Part shown: piece after piece, positions 9,096 to 16,976 of the stretch
Position numbering within the stretch: position 1 is the stretch's first letter
Layout: each line of letters starts with the position of its first letter
Origin: Terrimonas ginsenosidimutans
GTDB taxonomy: Bacteria > Bacteroidota > Bacteroidia > Chitinophagales > Chitinophagaceae
Length of the DNA: 41,061 nucleotides
Reading direction: 5' to 3'
Assembly (NCBI RefSeq): GCF_022012415.1
Contig: NZ_JAKLTR010000030.1
Span: forward strand, 1-41,061
The notes under the pieces: generated by a model
What the model saw: the letters and a program-made list of their open reading frames with translations, nothing else
Databases searched by the model: none
What the model was told of the DNA's origin: nothing
Made by a program: the position numbers and the translations under genes

Positions 9096-10265
9096 TTGAA
9101 AAAAGTACTTTATTTCTTTCCATTAAATCCTGCCGACCGGAACAGCGGCAGCATCTCAAGAGCATTAGGCCTGTTGAACTATTTCCGTGACAGAAGCATG
9201 CAGGTTGATTTTATCAGCAAACTACATTGGGGACGTTATACAAAGGAAACCATTGAGGCTTTTGAAAAAGCAACACTCGCCACGAATCTTTGGGTGCTGA
9301 GAAGAAAACCCGTCAAAACGAATTCGCTCCATTATTTTTTTTCTTACAAGATCAAACACATCCTGTTTGAAAAGAAGCTGCGAAGAGCAAAACATTCAAT
9401 CCCTAATCATACCACGCTGCATCTGCGTGATCAGTTCGACGCTATTCTGCAAAAGAATAAATATGATTACATCATTATCAGCTATGCTTACTGGGCGGAC
9501 CTGATCAGAGATAATCCTTTTCTGCAGCATGCGGTTACGATCATTGACACCCATGACCTGCTTACATCCCAGCACCAGCATGATCCCGGGATCAATATCG
9601 GTGCGGCAATGGGAGATGAATTGCAAAGAGTTGGACAGTTTGATCAGATCTGGGCGATCTCGATGGAAGAGACTTACTTTTTCAAACAGTTCTTCCCCGG
9701 CAAGGTCCATTTTATTACAATGATGAAGGATGATCCGATGCCTGAGCCTAAGCCTGCCGAGTTTGACCTGATCTATGTAGCAACACATAGCCCCCATAAC
9801 CAACGATCTGTCAAATGGTTCCTGGATGAGGTGTACCCTTTACTTCCTGCAGATCTGAATATTTGCATCATCGGAAATATACTTCAGCATGTTCCGCAAA
9901 ACATCCCCAATATCACCCGCATTGAGTTTGCCGGGAAGCTGGATGATTACTACAACAGGTCAAGCGTTTCTATCTGTCCCATGCTCTCTGGAACCGGGAT
10001 CAAGATCAAAGTAATAGAGGCAATGGCATTCGGTTTGCCCGTAGTTTGTACCACCGGCGGTATAGACGGCATTCCCGATAAAAGCAATAACGGTTGCCTT
10101 GTCGCAAATGATGCAAAAAGCTTTGCCGGGAATATTATGCTGCTGCTCAACAACGATACGGAATATAAAAAACAAAGCGAACTGGGAAGGGCTTACTTTA
10201 AAAAACATTTTTCAAAGACGGCCGTTTATGCGGATCTCGACAAGGCATTGAACATTACACCGTAA
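9096..10265 (+). CDS. GT4-type glycosyltransferase
   Basis: A 389-residue GT-B enzyme. The TTG at 9096 is chosen because it gives a typical Rossmann start (MKKVLYFFPLNPADRNSGSISRALGLLNYF). The frame is open upstream to 8937, but that part overlaps the divergent gene and has no family-like sequence. An N-terminal acceptor domain (about 1-190) contains VTIIDTHDLL. The C-terminal donor domain has FDLIYVATHSPHN, FAGKLDDYYNRSSVSICPM and GTGIKIKVIEAMAFGLPVV, the EX7E-like sugar-nucleotide site of GT4 enzymes. It probably adds a sugar to the same surface glycan as the neighbouring GT2 enzymes. It is followed 33 bp later by the DUF6492-like gene. Confidence 0.85.
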   Translation: MKKVLYFFPLNPADRNSGSISRALGLLNYFRDRSMQVDFISKLHWGRYTKETIEAFEKATLATNLWVLRRKPVKTNSLHYFFSYKIKHILFEKKLRRAKHSIPNHTTLHLRDQFDAILQKNKYDYIIISYAYWADLIRDNPFLQHAVTIIDTHDLLTSQHQHDPGINIGAAMGDELQRVGQFDQIWAISMEETYFFKQFFPGKVHFITMMKDDPMPEPKPAEFDLIYVATHSPHNQRSVKWFLDEVYPLLPADLNICIIGNILQHVPQNIPNITRIEFAGKLDDYYNRSSVSICPMLSGTGIKIKVIEAMAFGLPVVCTTGGIDGIPDKSNNGCLVANDAKSFAGNIMLLLNNDTEYKKQSELGRAYFKKHFSKTAVYADLDKALNITP

Positions 10266-10298
10266 CAACACAGGCATTCACTACATACACATAAAGCT

Positions 10299-11126
10299 TT
10301 GGAAAAAATCGTTCTCTATATCAAAACATACAAGCCCGACTATGAACGGGCAGAGAATCTTCTTCGCTCTATTGAGAAGTTCAACAGGGATGATATTCCT
10401 GTATACATGTCAGTAAACGATATGGATCATGATTTCTTCCGGAAGAGGATCAAAGGAAACATCATACTGATAAAGGACAGCGAGATCGTCACCTGCAAAA
10501 ATATGACACATGGCTGGGTCTATCAGCAGATCGTTAAAGCCCAATTTTACAAGCTTGGAGTATGCCATAATTATCTTTGCATTGATTCGGACAGTGAATT
10601 TATCCGTGACTTTTATGTCAGCGATTTCATGTATGATGACAACACGCCGTATACTATCATGCATGAAGGGAAATCTTTTCTTGACACGATGGAGATCATC
10701 GGTCATGATTCCTCAGAACTTTTCTATGTAAAGGCGCTCAGCTCGGTCCGCGACCACTTCGGCACACATGGTAAACGATGGGACTATGGACCTTCACCGT
10801 ATCTGTGGTCAGCCAAAGTATGGCAGCATTTTCATGAGCATTATCTTGAACCGAAAGGTTATACATTCGAAAGCTTTCTTGCCGAATTACATCAGTCAGC
10901 TTTGCCATCCGAAACTGTCGTTTATGGAGAGTACCTGCGAATGACAAAACTGATCGATATCTGGCCGGTAGAAGGTTTTTTCAAAGTGTATCATTATAAG
11001 AAACAATTTGAACTGGAATCACCCTATTTTGATATTGACCGGTTGAAAAAAACTTACATGGGCATTATTAAGCAAAGCAACTGGCATGTTGTAAAAAAGA
11101 AAAGATGGTACACTTTCTTCAAATAA
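10299..11126 (+). CDS. DUF6492-like protein of the glycan cluster
   Basis: A 275-residue soluble protein starting at TTG 10299 (MEKIVLYIKTYKPDYERAENLLRSIEKF). The start resembles a GT-A nucleotide-binding strand and helix. YLCIDSDSEFIRDF (about residues 94-107) looks like a DxD metal site (DSDSE). SPYLWSAKVWQHFHEHYLEP and PSETVVYGEYLR are further conserved-looking stretches. This fits the DUF6492 family, often found in polysaccharide clusters and probably a glycosyltransferase-like group; the assignment is from memory of the pattern, not a search. The position directly after the GT4 gene supports a role in the same glycan. Confidence 0.7.
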   Translation: MEKIVLYIKTYKPDYERAENLLRSIEKFNRDDIPVYMSVNDMDHDFFRKRIKGNIILIKDSEIVTCKNMTHGWVYQQIVKAQFYKLGVCHNYLCIDSDSEFIRDFYVSDFMYDDNTPYTIMHEGKSFLDTMEIIGHDSSELFYVKALSSVRDHFGTHGKRWDYGPSPYLWSAKVWQHFHEHYLEPKGYTFESFLAELHQSALPSETVVYGEYLRMTKLIDIWPVEGFFKVYHYKKQFELESPYFDIDRLKKTYMGIIKQSNWHVVKKKRWYTFFK

Positions 11127-11194
11127 GTTTTAAAATCCGGACTGATCCCGAAGGCAATATCAATCCATCTTATGTAAGCTTTGTCTAGCGAAGA

Positions 11195-11365
11195 TTACTG
11201 ATCCCCGCCTGCCGCCCTTTTATCATTGCCAGGAACCTGCATGGTTCCATCGCTGTTAAAAACGCAATGACCCATAGGCTCCACTGTATTTGAACCACCT
11301 GATGGCGGTGCATTTCCGTTCTCACACCTTGTGTTCCTCATAATTCCATTGTACCTTGTGATCAT
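11195..11365 (-). CDS. Small ORF translationally coupled to the oxidoreductase
   Basis: A 56-codon reading frame whose ATG overlaps the TAA of the upstream oxidoreductase gene (TAATG at 11363-11367), a classic coupling arrangement. The product starts MITRYNGIMRNTRC, is rich in Gly, Asn and Pro, has two cysteines (C14, C34), and contains no signal peptide or membrane segment. The end reads KRAAGGDQ. I recognise no family. It could be a small partner or substrate of the disulfide oxidoreductase, or a chance ORF in a trailer. The overlap and the cysteines are the only support. Confidence 0.4.
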   Translation of the reverse strand: MITRYNGIMRNTRCENGNAPPSGGSNTVEPMGHCVFNSDGTMQVPGNDKRAAGGDQ

Positions 11366-12276
11366 TACCGGAACTCCTCTTCTATTAATTGATGATTCGC
11401 CATTGCACCTGCTTTAATACCAGCGGCAATCACCACACCCACCGATCGGAATAGCGTGCTGTTATCTCCCGCGGCAAAAATGCCATGAACATTGGTATGC
11501 TGAAAATCATCAACCCTGATCAAACCTTGTTCATTCAACTCACAGCCCAGCTGCTGAGGAATAGTACAATGTTGCGTGAATGGGGCTTTCGCAAAAACAG
11601 CAGTCAGGGGATATGCTTTTCCGCTTTTCACGATCAATTGTTTCAATTCGCCACCTTTATGTTGCAGCTCTGTTATCTCATCTTCTATGATTTCAATGCC
11701 ATGCGATCTCAAAGCAGCGGTCTGCTCCTCCGCAAGGGTGGATTTCCCATTGGTAAAAAGCTTCAAATCCTTACTCCAGTGATGGATCAACCTACTGTAT
11801 TCATAGGCCATCTTCTCATTGGCGATAACGGCAAGCGGCGTATCCTTTACTTCGTATCCGTGACAATATGGACAATGCAATACCGAAATACCCCAGCACT
11901 CTGCAAAACCTTTGATGGAAGGCATGATATCGGTTACGCCGGTAGTGAAAATTATTTTTTTGGAACTGAATACATCCCCCTGCGATGTATGGGTCTCAAA
12001 ATAGGTCTGACGATTATTCACTGCAATCGCAGTTCCATCATAAAAAGAAACTGTGTCGTAACGCATCACCTGCTCAAGAGCTTTTCGCCTGATCTCAGCA
12101 GGAGGTTCGCCGTCATGCGTGATCAGATTATGGGAATGCGGAGTTTGCCTGTTACAGGGATTATTATCGTCGATCACAAGAACGTATCTTTTCGCGCGGC
12201 CAAGGGTCATTGCAGCCGAAAGGCCAGCATAGCTTCCACCAACAATGATCACATCGTACAGTTGCAGTTTGCTCAT
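11365..12276 (-). CDS. Thioredoxin reductase-like FAD/NAD(P) disulfide oxidoreductase
   Basis: A 303-residue flavoprotein. The chosen start is the ATG at 12276 (MSKLQLYDVIIVGGSYAG), which puts the FAD-binding GGSYAG motif at the usual distance from the N-terminus; the frame is open to 12339 but the extra residues look non-coding. The redox-active pair is C135-P-Y-C138 within HCPYCHGYEV. The C-terminal FAD motif reads NVHGIFAAGDNST. The length fits the low-molecular-weight thioredoxin-reductase fold. The CPYC pair and lack of an obvious thioredoxin partner place it with the single-subunit TrxB-like oxidoreductases of unsettled substrate. It diverges from an AraC regulator across a 17-bp palindrome. 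A close paralogue lies at 27188-28252. Confidence 0.87.
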   Translation of the reverse strand: MSKLQLYDVIIVGGSYAGLSAAMTLGRAKRYVLVIDDNNPCNRQTPHSHNLITHDGEPPAEIRRKALEQVMRYDTVSFYDGTAIAVNNRQTYFETHTSQGDVFSSKKIIFTTGVTDIMPSIKGFAECWGISVLHCPYCHGYEVKDTPLAVIANEKMAYEYSRLIHHWSKDLKLFTNGKSTLAEEQTAALRSHGIEIIEDEITELQHKGGELKQLIVKSGKAYPLTAVFAKAPFTQHCTIPQQLGCELNEQGLIRVDDFQHTNVHGIFAAGDNSTLFRSVGVVIAAGIKAGAMANHQLIEEEFR

Positions 12277-12322
12277 AGTAAGAGTTGATTGTGAAAAATT
12301 CAGCAGGTCAAAGATAACTACT

Positions 12323-12339
12323 TTGCAACATAGTTGCAA
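12323..12339. promoter_or_regulatory. Palindromic operator candidate between oxidoreductase and AraC genes
   Basis: TTGCAAC-ATA-GTTGCAA is a perfect 7+3+7 inverted repeat in the 120-bp divergent intergenic region, 47 bp from the oxidoreductase start and 58 bp from the AraC start. The symmetry suits a dimeric regulator of MarR or HxlR type better than a classic AraC protein, so the binder may be encoded elsewhere. Confidence 0.6.
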
Positions 12340-12396
12340 TTAATAGTTCTACTGAAGAAGTATCATCTCCCGATTTATCTCAACTTCGGCATATTG

Positions 12397-13170
12397 ATGA
12401 AGTTTGAAACGATCATACCATGCGAGCGGCTGCGGCCCTATATTCGGCAGTTTGTGATCTCCGAGAGTAGTGGGGAGCAGGCATACCAGGTTTTTCCGGG
12501 AACCGGGCTGGTATTAGGATTTCAATATCGCGGCAGTCTTTCGGTGATCCGCGACAAGGAGAAAATGACATTGTCAGGGGCTGGCATCACGGGCATACTG
12601 GATAGCGTCCGTAGTTTTAAAAGCCATGCGGAGACAGGAACAGTACTGGTTTACTTTACTGAAACAGGCCTCGGAAATTTCACCGTTTGTCCGGCAAACG
12701 AATTATTTGATCTCAGCATTTCGCTGGACAATATTTTTGACAAACAAAAAGTAAGACAGGCGGAAGAAAAACTGGCCGCAGCTACAACGGATCAGCAGCG
12801 GATTGCTATCATGGAAAGATTCTTCCTTTTACAACTGAAGGATATCCAACAGGATCATGTTATAAAGGATGCGGTCAGGCTGATCTGCGCAAATAAAGGA
12901 AGCGTACAAATGGCGGCGCTCAGTAAGAAACTACTGATCAGTCAAAGTCCGCTTGAGAAGCGTTTCCGGAAACTTGTAGGAGCCAGCCCAAAGAAATTTG
13001 CTTCGATCATCCGCTTTCATTCCGTGCTGAACGACCTTAATGAGCAAAAGTCGTTGATGGATATTTGTCATGAGCATAAGTTCTTTGATCAGGCTCATTT
13101 CATCAAAGACTTTCGCCGGTATACGGGTACCACTCCCCAACTGTATCAGAAGAAATCGCAGATACCATAA
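12397..13170 (+). CDS. AraC-family transcriptional regulator
   Basis: A 257-residue regulator. The start at ATG 12397 gives MKFETIIPCERLRPYIRQFVISES, typical of the DUF6597 N-terminal domain seen in Bacteroidota AraC proteins. The C-terminal third (about 155-250) is the two-HTH DNA-binding domain: VQMAALSKKLLISQSPLEKRF for the first helix-turn-helix and LMDICHEHKFFDQAHFIKDFRRYTGTTP for the second, the family signature. The N-terminal domain probably senses a small ligand that cannot be named. It is divergent from the CPYC oxidoreductase and converges with the M48 protease gene only 6 bp away. Its most likely target is the divergent oxidoreductase gene. Confidence 0.88.
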   Translation: MKFETIIPCERLRPYIRQFVISESSGEQAYQVFPGTGLVLGFQYRGSLSVIRDKEKMTLSGAGITGILDSVRSFKSHAETGTVLVYFTETGLGNFTVCPANELFDLSISLDNIFDKQKVRQAEEKLAAATTDQQRIAIMERFFLLQLKDIQQDHVIKDAVRLICANKGSVQMAALSKKLLISQSPLEKRFRKLVGASPKKFASIIRFHSVLNDLNEQKSLMDICHEHKFFDQAHFIKDFRRYTGTTPQLYQKKSQIP

Positions 13171-13176
13171 GAAGCC

Positions 13177-13989
13177 CTATTGTCTTTCACTATAATACTT
13201 GCTTTTTATCTCCGGGATCAAAGCCTGCAGATTTTTGATCCTGGTCTGATCGCCCGGATGAGTGGACAAAAACTCCGGCACCTTATTCTTGTTAACTGAC
13301 GCCATTCTCTCCCAGAAAGGAACAGCTTCTGACGGATCATATCCCGCCATACTCATAAAGATCAGCCCCAGCTTATCTGCTTCGCTTTCCTGCATGCGGC
13401 TATTAGGAAGCGCAAGCGCGAGGTTTGATCCGATCATATATAAAGCCAGGAACAACGCCTGGGTTTCCTCCTTTTTCTTTTTGAGCGCTTCCTGTAATAC
13501 AAGCCCTCCCAGACCGACCAGCAATCCGTCACTCATTCGTTCATTACCATGGCGTGCGATGGCGTGTGCAATTTCGTGACCCATCACTACCGCCAGCCCG
13601 GCTTCTGTCTGAGAAACCGGCAACAGTCCCGTATACACCACCACCTTCCCTCCCGGCATGCACCAGGCATTTACCAGGTTTTCATCGATCGTATTGAATG
13701 TCCATTGAAAATTCTTCAGATCTTTATTAAGGTTATTCTGCTGCATATAACTTTCGACAGCCCGCTGTATTCTCGATCCTACTCTATTCACCATCATTGC
13801 TCTGCTGTCAAATAAAGAAAGCGTTGGACTAACTTTCACTACTGAATCGTATTGAGTAAATGACATCTCATTCAGCATGAACTCGGGAACAAGATTTAAC
13901 TGTTTCCGGCCGGTTACCGGAACTGTTTTACACGATGTGACCAGGAATGATACAAGTACAAAGACTACAGCATATTCAAGTCGTTTCAT
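13177..13989 (-). CDS. M48-family zinc metalloprotease, lipoprotein
   Basis: A 270-residue exported lipoprotein. The lipobox FLVTSC places the lipidated Cys at residue 20. The zinc site is H138-E-I-A-H142 in MGHEIAHAIARHGNERMS, with the third ligand expected at E201 in MQESEADKLGLIFM. Size and order match the periplasmic M48 peptidases of the LoiP/YcaL type, which act in envelope quality control. It lies 19 bp downstream of the Hcp-like gene on the same strand, so the two are probably cotranscribed. The C-terminal FLSTHPGDQTRI block (HP motif) is also typical of this group. Confidence 0.92.
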   Translation of the reverse strand: MKRLEYAVVFVLVSFLVTSCKTVPVTGRKQLNLVPEFMLNEMSFTQYDSVVKVSPTLSLFDSRAMMVNRVGSRIQRAVESYMQQNNLNKDLKNFQWTFNTIDENLVNAWCMPGGKVVVYTGLLPVSQTEAGLAVVMGHEIAHAIARHGNERMSDGLLVGLGGLVLQEALKKKKEETQALFLALYMIGSNLALALPNSRMQESEADKLGLIFMSMAGYDPSEAVPFWERMASVNKNKVPEFLSTHPGDQTRIKNLQALIPEIKSKYYSERQ

Positions 13990-14008
13990 AATGCAGGAGT
14001 TTTAATTT

Positions 14009-14515
14009 TCAGAATCCCGTCCAGGCTTGTTTCTTAGCAGCATCCCACCCACTCTTGCTGCTGATGGTTTGCTTACCCGAACGATCACTGGTGTAATACG
14101 TCCACCCAATACGTGTTGCATCGAGCGTTAACAATGTATTCCCGTTTTTATCCTCGCAAGACAATACGGTGATGTCTTCCATATTGATCTTGTGCTTTGT
14201 TATGCGCCGATCTGCAGACAGTACAGTAACGACGATCTCCCCGGACTTTAGTTTCTTTCCATTGTTAAGTGCATTCCGGAATTCATTTGTTGCAGCGCCG
14301 GCGGGCATGGAGAAGCTTAGAGAAGTATTATTATTCGTTGAAGCGGCAACAAGGTTGTCGACTTCTATTTGCCTTTCGAATCCGCGCGCTAATGAGCTGC
14401 CTTTAATAGCGGCGCCTTCCGCATTGGTAAACTTTCCAAAATCTTCGGTGGAAGAACGTTGCGCCATCAGCATCAGCGGCGCGATGATAAGCAGAGAAAG
14501 AATTATTTTTTTCAT
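14009..14515 (-). CDS. Exported Hcp-like protein (T6SS tube protein fold)
   Basis: A 168-residue protein with a signal peptide (MKKIILSLLIIAPLMLMAQ, cleavage near 19). The mature part shows the pattern of the Hcp beta-barrel family: an initial IKGSSLARGFERQIEV strand, a central NALNNGKKLKSGEIVVTVL stretch, KHKINMEDITVLSCED, and a closing LDATRIGWTYY. Cytoplasmic Hcp proteins form the type VI secretion tube and have no signal peptide, so this is an exported relative, a type seen in Bacteroidota whose role is unclear. No other T6SS gene is in the window. It is cotranscribed with the M48 protease. The family call rests on pattern recognition only. Confidence 0.55.
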   Translation of the reverse strand: MKKIILSLLIIAPLMLMAQRSSTEDFGKFTNAEGAAIKGSSLARGFERQIEVDNLVAASTNNNTSLSFSMPAGAATNEFRNALNNGKKLKSGEIVVTVLSADRRITKHKINMEDITVLSCEDKNGNTLLTLDATRIGWTYYTSDRSGKQTISSKSGWDAAKKQAWTGF

Positions 14516-14630
14516 ATTGTTGTTGTTTAGACCTTGAGATAAAAGTAATTTTTGTTGGAAGACGGGTAAATCCCTCTTTCAGGGGATTTAACAGCAATGT
14601 CATTTAGTTAAGATATCTTTCTACACTAGC

Positions 14631-14658
14631 TCGATGGCCGATGACCGATGACCATCGA
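14631..14658. repeat. Short heptamer repeat within an inverted repeat
   Basis: On the minus strand it reads three near-identical 7-bp units (GGTCATC, GGTCATC, GGCCATC), and the whole element is bounded by TCGATGG and its complement CCATCGA. It resembles the GGTCAAC repeat at the left end of the window. Confidence 0.6.
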
Positions 14659-14685
14659 ATGAACTTTCGGGAAAATCCTTAAAAT

Positions 14686-15054
14686 ATGGGATATTTTGAC
14701 AGCCTTATCGCTTTCATGCAAAAGCTTCCGGGCATGGGTCACTCTATTGCAAAAGGAAGGACAGACAGCGGTTTATGGTGGATAAAGTTTCAATTGGACA
14801 TTGATCATCCATTATCGTGGAGAGTAGTACAGGAGCTCGCATTTGTTGTAAACTATATCTCGGTTGAAGAGCGGCTGCCAACTGCATTTTACCCGGTGTC
14901 TCCTCCCCCATATCTCAATGGCGGAGCACGGGAGTTCTTATCCTGGGTTATTGAATCGACAACACCGGACTTCACCCCCAACGACCTGGCCCAATGGCTG
15001 GAAGGAAGATTACCAGCTCCTGTTGACGATCTAACGCAGTGGGAAGAAGAATAA
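14686..15054 (+). CDS. Conserved-looking hypothetical protein
   Basis: A 122-residue acidic soluble protein starting MGYFDSLIAFMQKLPGMGHS. It is rich in Trp (WWIKFQLDIDHPLSW; SWVIE; LAQWLEG; LTQWEEE), with a proline-rich middle (PVSPPPYLNGGAREFL). There is no signal peptide, membrane segment or recognised motif. Clean codon use and the ATG start make it a likely gene. It converges with the four-gene operon on the minus strand and no neighbour suggests a role. Confidence 0.65.
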   Translation: MGYFDSLIAFMQKLPGMGHSIAKGRTDSGLWWIKFQLDIDHPLSWRVVQELAFVVNYISVEERLPTAFYPVSPPPYLNGGAREFLSWVIESTTPDFTPNDLAQWLEGRLPAPVDDLTQWEEE

Positions 15055-15140
15055 ACAGGATAGTTAGCTGCACTGATTTGAAGAGGGAGGATAGTGAATG
15101 CTCATGTTCAGTTCCTTATCTTCTCATTTACTTCAATTTA

Positions 15141-15166
15141 AAACGCCCGGAACTATGATCCGGGCG
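15141..15166 (-). terminator. Rho-independent terminator of the SPFH operon
   Basis: CGCCCGGA (15144-15151) pairs with TCCGGGCG (15159-15166). On the minus strand the stem is followed by TTTTAAATT, so it ends transcription coming from the DUF6620-like gene 28 bp away. On the plus strand there is no T run. Confidence 0.82.
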
Positions 15167-15193
15167 CTTACTTAAATACATTCTATTCGTCCC

Positions 15194-15772
15194 TTAAAAC
15201 TCCACATCATCCGCCACATTCCCTCCCTGTTCCGCAGCAAACTTTGCTGCATATTCCTGTTGCTTTTTTTGTTGATGATCAACATAATGCTGAATGTTCT
15301 CATAATTGCCTCCGCTCATCTCCTGGTTCTGCACCTGCATCCATTTCATCGCCACGCCCTGAAAATCTCCGAGTGAGATACCAAAATTGTCCTGGATCCA
15401 TTGTGCTCCATCATAACCGTATTCGTATGCCGCCTGTCTTGCGCCATTCAACTCTTCATAAAAGTATCGGTCTGTGGTCATTTTCTGCAGGTTATCTTTT
15501 CCTTCATCACTAACTTCCGGCTGAAGGTCTTTCAGCTTTGGATGATTCTCCGCGTCTCCGAAGTACTGCCCGAATTGTGTTGTCACCTCCCAGGTACCAT
15601 CTTCCTGCATACGCGTTACCCACAATGCAGACGCTTCTTCGAACACTGCGGGCTCGATGCCAAGCTTTTTACAGATCTCCTTTACATCAATACCGGAAGC
15701 CATTTTTGCAGATATTGCTGCATAATCATACAAAGAAACGCCGTGGATCGGCTCTAATAAGGGATTGCTCAT
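15194..15772 (-). CDS. DUF6620-like protein, last gene of the SPFH operon
   Basis: A 192-residue soluble acidic protein (MSNPLLEPIHGVSLYDYAAI). The start and the WVTRMQEDGTWEVTTQFGQYF block recall the DUF6620 family of Bacteroidota; function is unknown. The middle and C-terminus are helical with many Gln and Met residues (QEMSGGNYENIQHYVDHQQK). No zinc site or membrane segment is seen. It lies 11 bp after the 311-residue zinc-ribbon gene and is the fourth gene of a tightly packed operon that begins with the SPFH protein. It is therefore likely to act with that membrane-associated complex. Family call from memory. Confidence 0.7.
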   Translation of the reverse strand: MSNPLLEPIHGVSLYDYAAISAKMASGIDVKEICKKLGIEPAVFEEASALWVTRMQEDGTWEVTTQFGQYFGDAENHPKLKDLQPEVSDEGKDNLQKMTTDRYFYEELNGARQAAYEYGYDGAQWIQDNFGISLGDFQGVAMKWMQVQNQEMSGGNYENIQHYVDHQQKKQQEYAAKFAAEQGGNVADDVEF

Positions 15773-15783
15773 AGTCTGATCGC

Positions 15784-16719
15784 TTAAAGTTTATACTGTT
15801 TGTAATCGGTCAATAACCTTGTATAGAATTTTTCATGTTCCTCCGCCAGTGCCGGGTTGAGGCTGTTCCATTCATCAAACATCGCCCGCAGATAGGTGTA
15901 GTACAGATCCGGGCGTTTCTTTTCCAACACCTCTTTTTGACTCCGCCGCTCGTCTATCTGCTTTCTCTTTTGCGCAAGAACACCTTTATCCTTTTCATGT
16001 ATCAGGCTTAACTCCAGGCGATGGGCCTGCAAATACAGATCATGCACTTTCTCCGGTATCGCATCGTGCTCTTTCAGCAATTGCTTTGTTCTTTGCTCAG
16101 CAAGACTTCGGGCTACATGTTCCAGCAACCTTGCCTGTGACCCTGGCTCAAACGTATTCCTGGTTTGGCAGGCCACACACGTGATATAGGTAGTGGTAAA
16201 ATAGATCCTGTCAATCGTGATCGGGCTTCCACATTGTGTACAACGGAACTTACCCTTGATAGCATCGTGCTCATCCAGGATCCGCTGATACTTTACTTCG
16301 AAATCTTCCACGCCGGTATCTTCCACCCGTTCCCTGTAAGCCGAACAAAGCGCATCAAGCTGGTGATGCCTTTCGTAACACTCATCACGAAACTGGTAAC
16401 ACATCTTAGGGATCTTCTGATCATTATAGGAATACCACAGCGTATCGATTTTCTCCTCCTTCACATCGACCGCCTTTTTCCTTATGCTTTCGATCTGTCC
16501 AAGCACTGCAGCTCTCATTCTGTGATAACTTCTCTTGAACTCATCTGTATCCGTATCAAGCAATGATTGCAGTTCCGGTATCGAAGCCTCACCAAACTCT
16601 TTCAATTTATCTTCCAGCTTGCCAATGAAAACAATGAACCGGTCCCGGGTTTCCTGTATTTCCTTTATAGCTTCACTATTCTGACCATCTTTTGCTGTCT
16701 TCTCAAAAAATCCGGGCAT
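15784..16719 (-). CDS. Zinc-ribbon protein with flanking coiled coils
   Basis: A 311-residue cytoplasmic protein. A four-cysteine zinc ribbon occupies residues 160-184 (C160-x2-C163 and C181-x2-C184, as CTQCGSP and CVACQT). It is flanked by long charged helices: about 10-155 before it, and about 195-280 after it (rich in Leu, Glu, Lys and Arg, for example RKQIDERRSQKEVLEKKR), likely coiled coil. There is no signal peptide. It starts 2 bp after the stop of the small zinc-ribbon gene. Zinc-ribbon proteins next to SPFH proteins are known from the B. subtilis ydjFGHI locus, which handles membrane stress, so a scaffold role in such a complex is inferred. Confidence 0.75.
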   Translation of the reverse strand: MPGFFEKTAKDGQNSEAIKEIQETRDRFIVFIGKLEDKLKEFGEASIPELQSLLDTDTDEFKRSYHRMRAAVLGQIESIRKKAVDVKEEKIDTLWYSYNDQKIPKMCYQFRDECYERHHQLDALCSAYRERVEDTGVEDFEVKYQRILDEHDAIKGKFRCTQCGSPITIDRIYFTTTYITCVACQTRNTFEPGSQARLLEHVARSLAEQRTKQLLKEHDAIPEKVHDLYLQAHRLELSLIHEKDKGVLAQKRKQIDERRSQKEVLEKKRPDLYYTYLRAMFDEWNSLNPALAEEHEKFYTRLLTDYKQYKL

Positions 16720-16721
16720 GC

Positions 16722-16973
16722 TTATGTATTTGAGGAATTATCCTGTTTTTTGATATTGATGCCATCAGTCAGCTTCACAGAAAGAAATTCAAAACTGCAA
16801 TAGGCGCAATGTGTCAACCCATCATGAGCGGCGCGCCCAGCACCACAGTTCGGGCAAACCCTGGCAGTAAGCTTTGCAGACTCCTCAATAAATTCTCCCC
16901 CATAAGATTTCTGCATCATGGCCTTCTGTTTCATCTTCTCCAGTAATGTAAGAGATTTCTTTCCGTCTGACAT
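16722..16973 (-). CDS. Small zinc-ribbon protein
   Basis: An 83-residue protein with one C-terminal zinc ribbon: C40-P-N-C43 (RVCPNCGAGRAAHDG) and C56-A-Y-C59 (THCAYCSFEFLS). The N-terminal 35 residues form a basic helix (LEKMKQKAMMQKSYGG). It lacks membrane segments. It lies 3 bp after the SPFH gene and 2 bp before the 311-residue zinc-ribbon gene, so all are surely cotranscribed. It probably acts as an adaptor in the same complex; the ribbon type (TFIIB-like) often mediates protein rather than DNA contacts in such operons. Confidence 0.78.
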   Translation of the reverse strand: MSDGKKSLTLLEKMKQKAMMQKSYGGEFIEESAKLTARVCPNCGAGRAAHDGLTHCAYCSFEFLSVKLTDGINIKKQDNSSNT

Positions 16974-16976
16974 GAT

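Noticed and set aside
11485-12288. 267-codon plus-strand frame opposite the FAD oxidoreductase
   Set aside because: The minus-strand gene has clear FAD and CPYC motifs; the plus frame has no recognisable feature.
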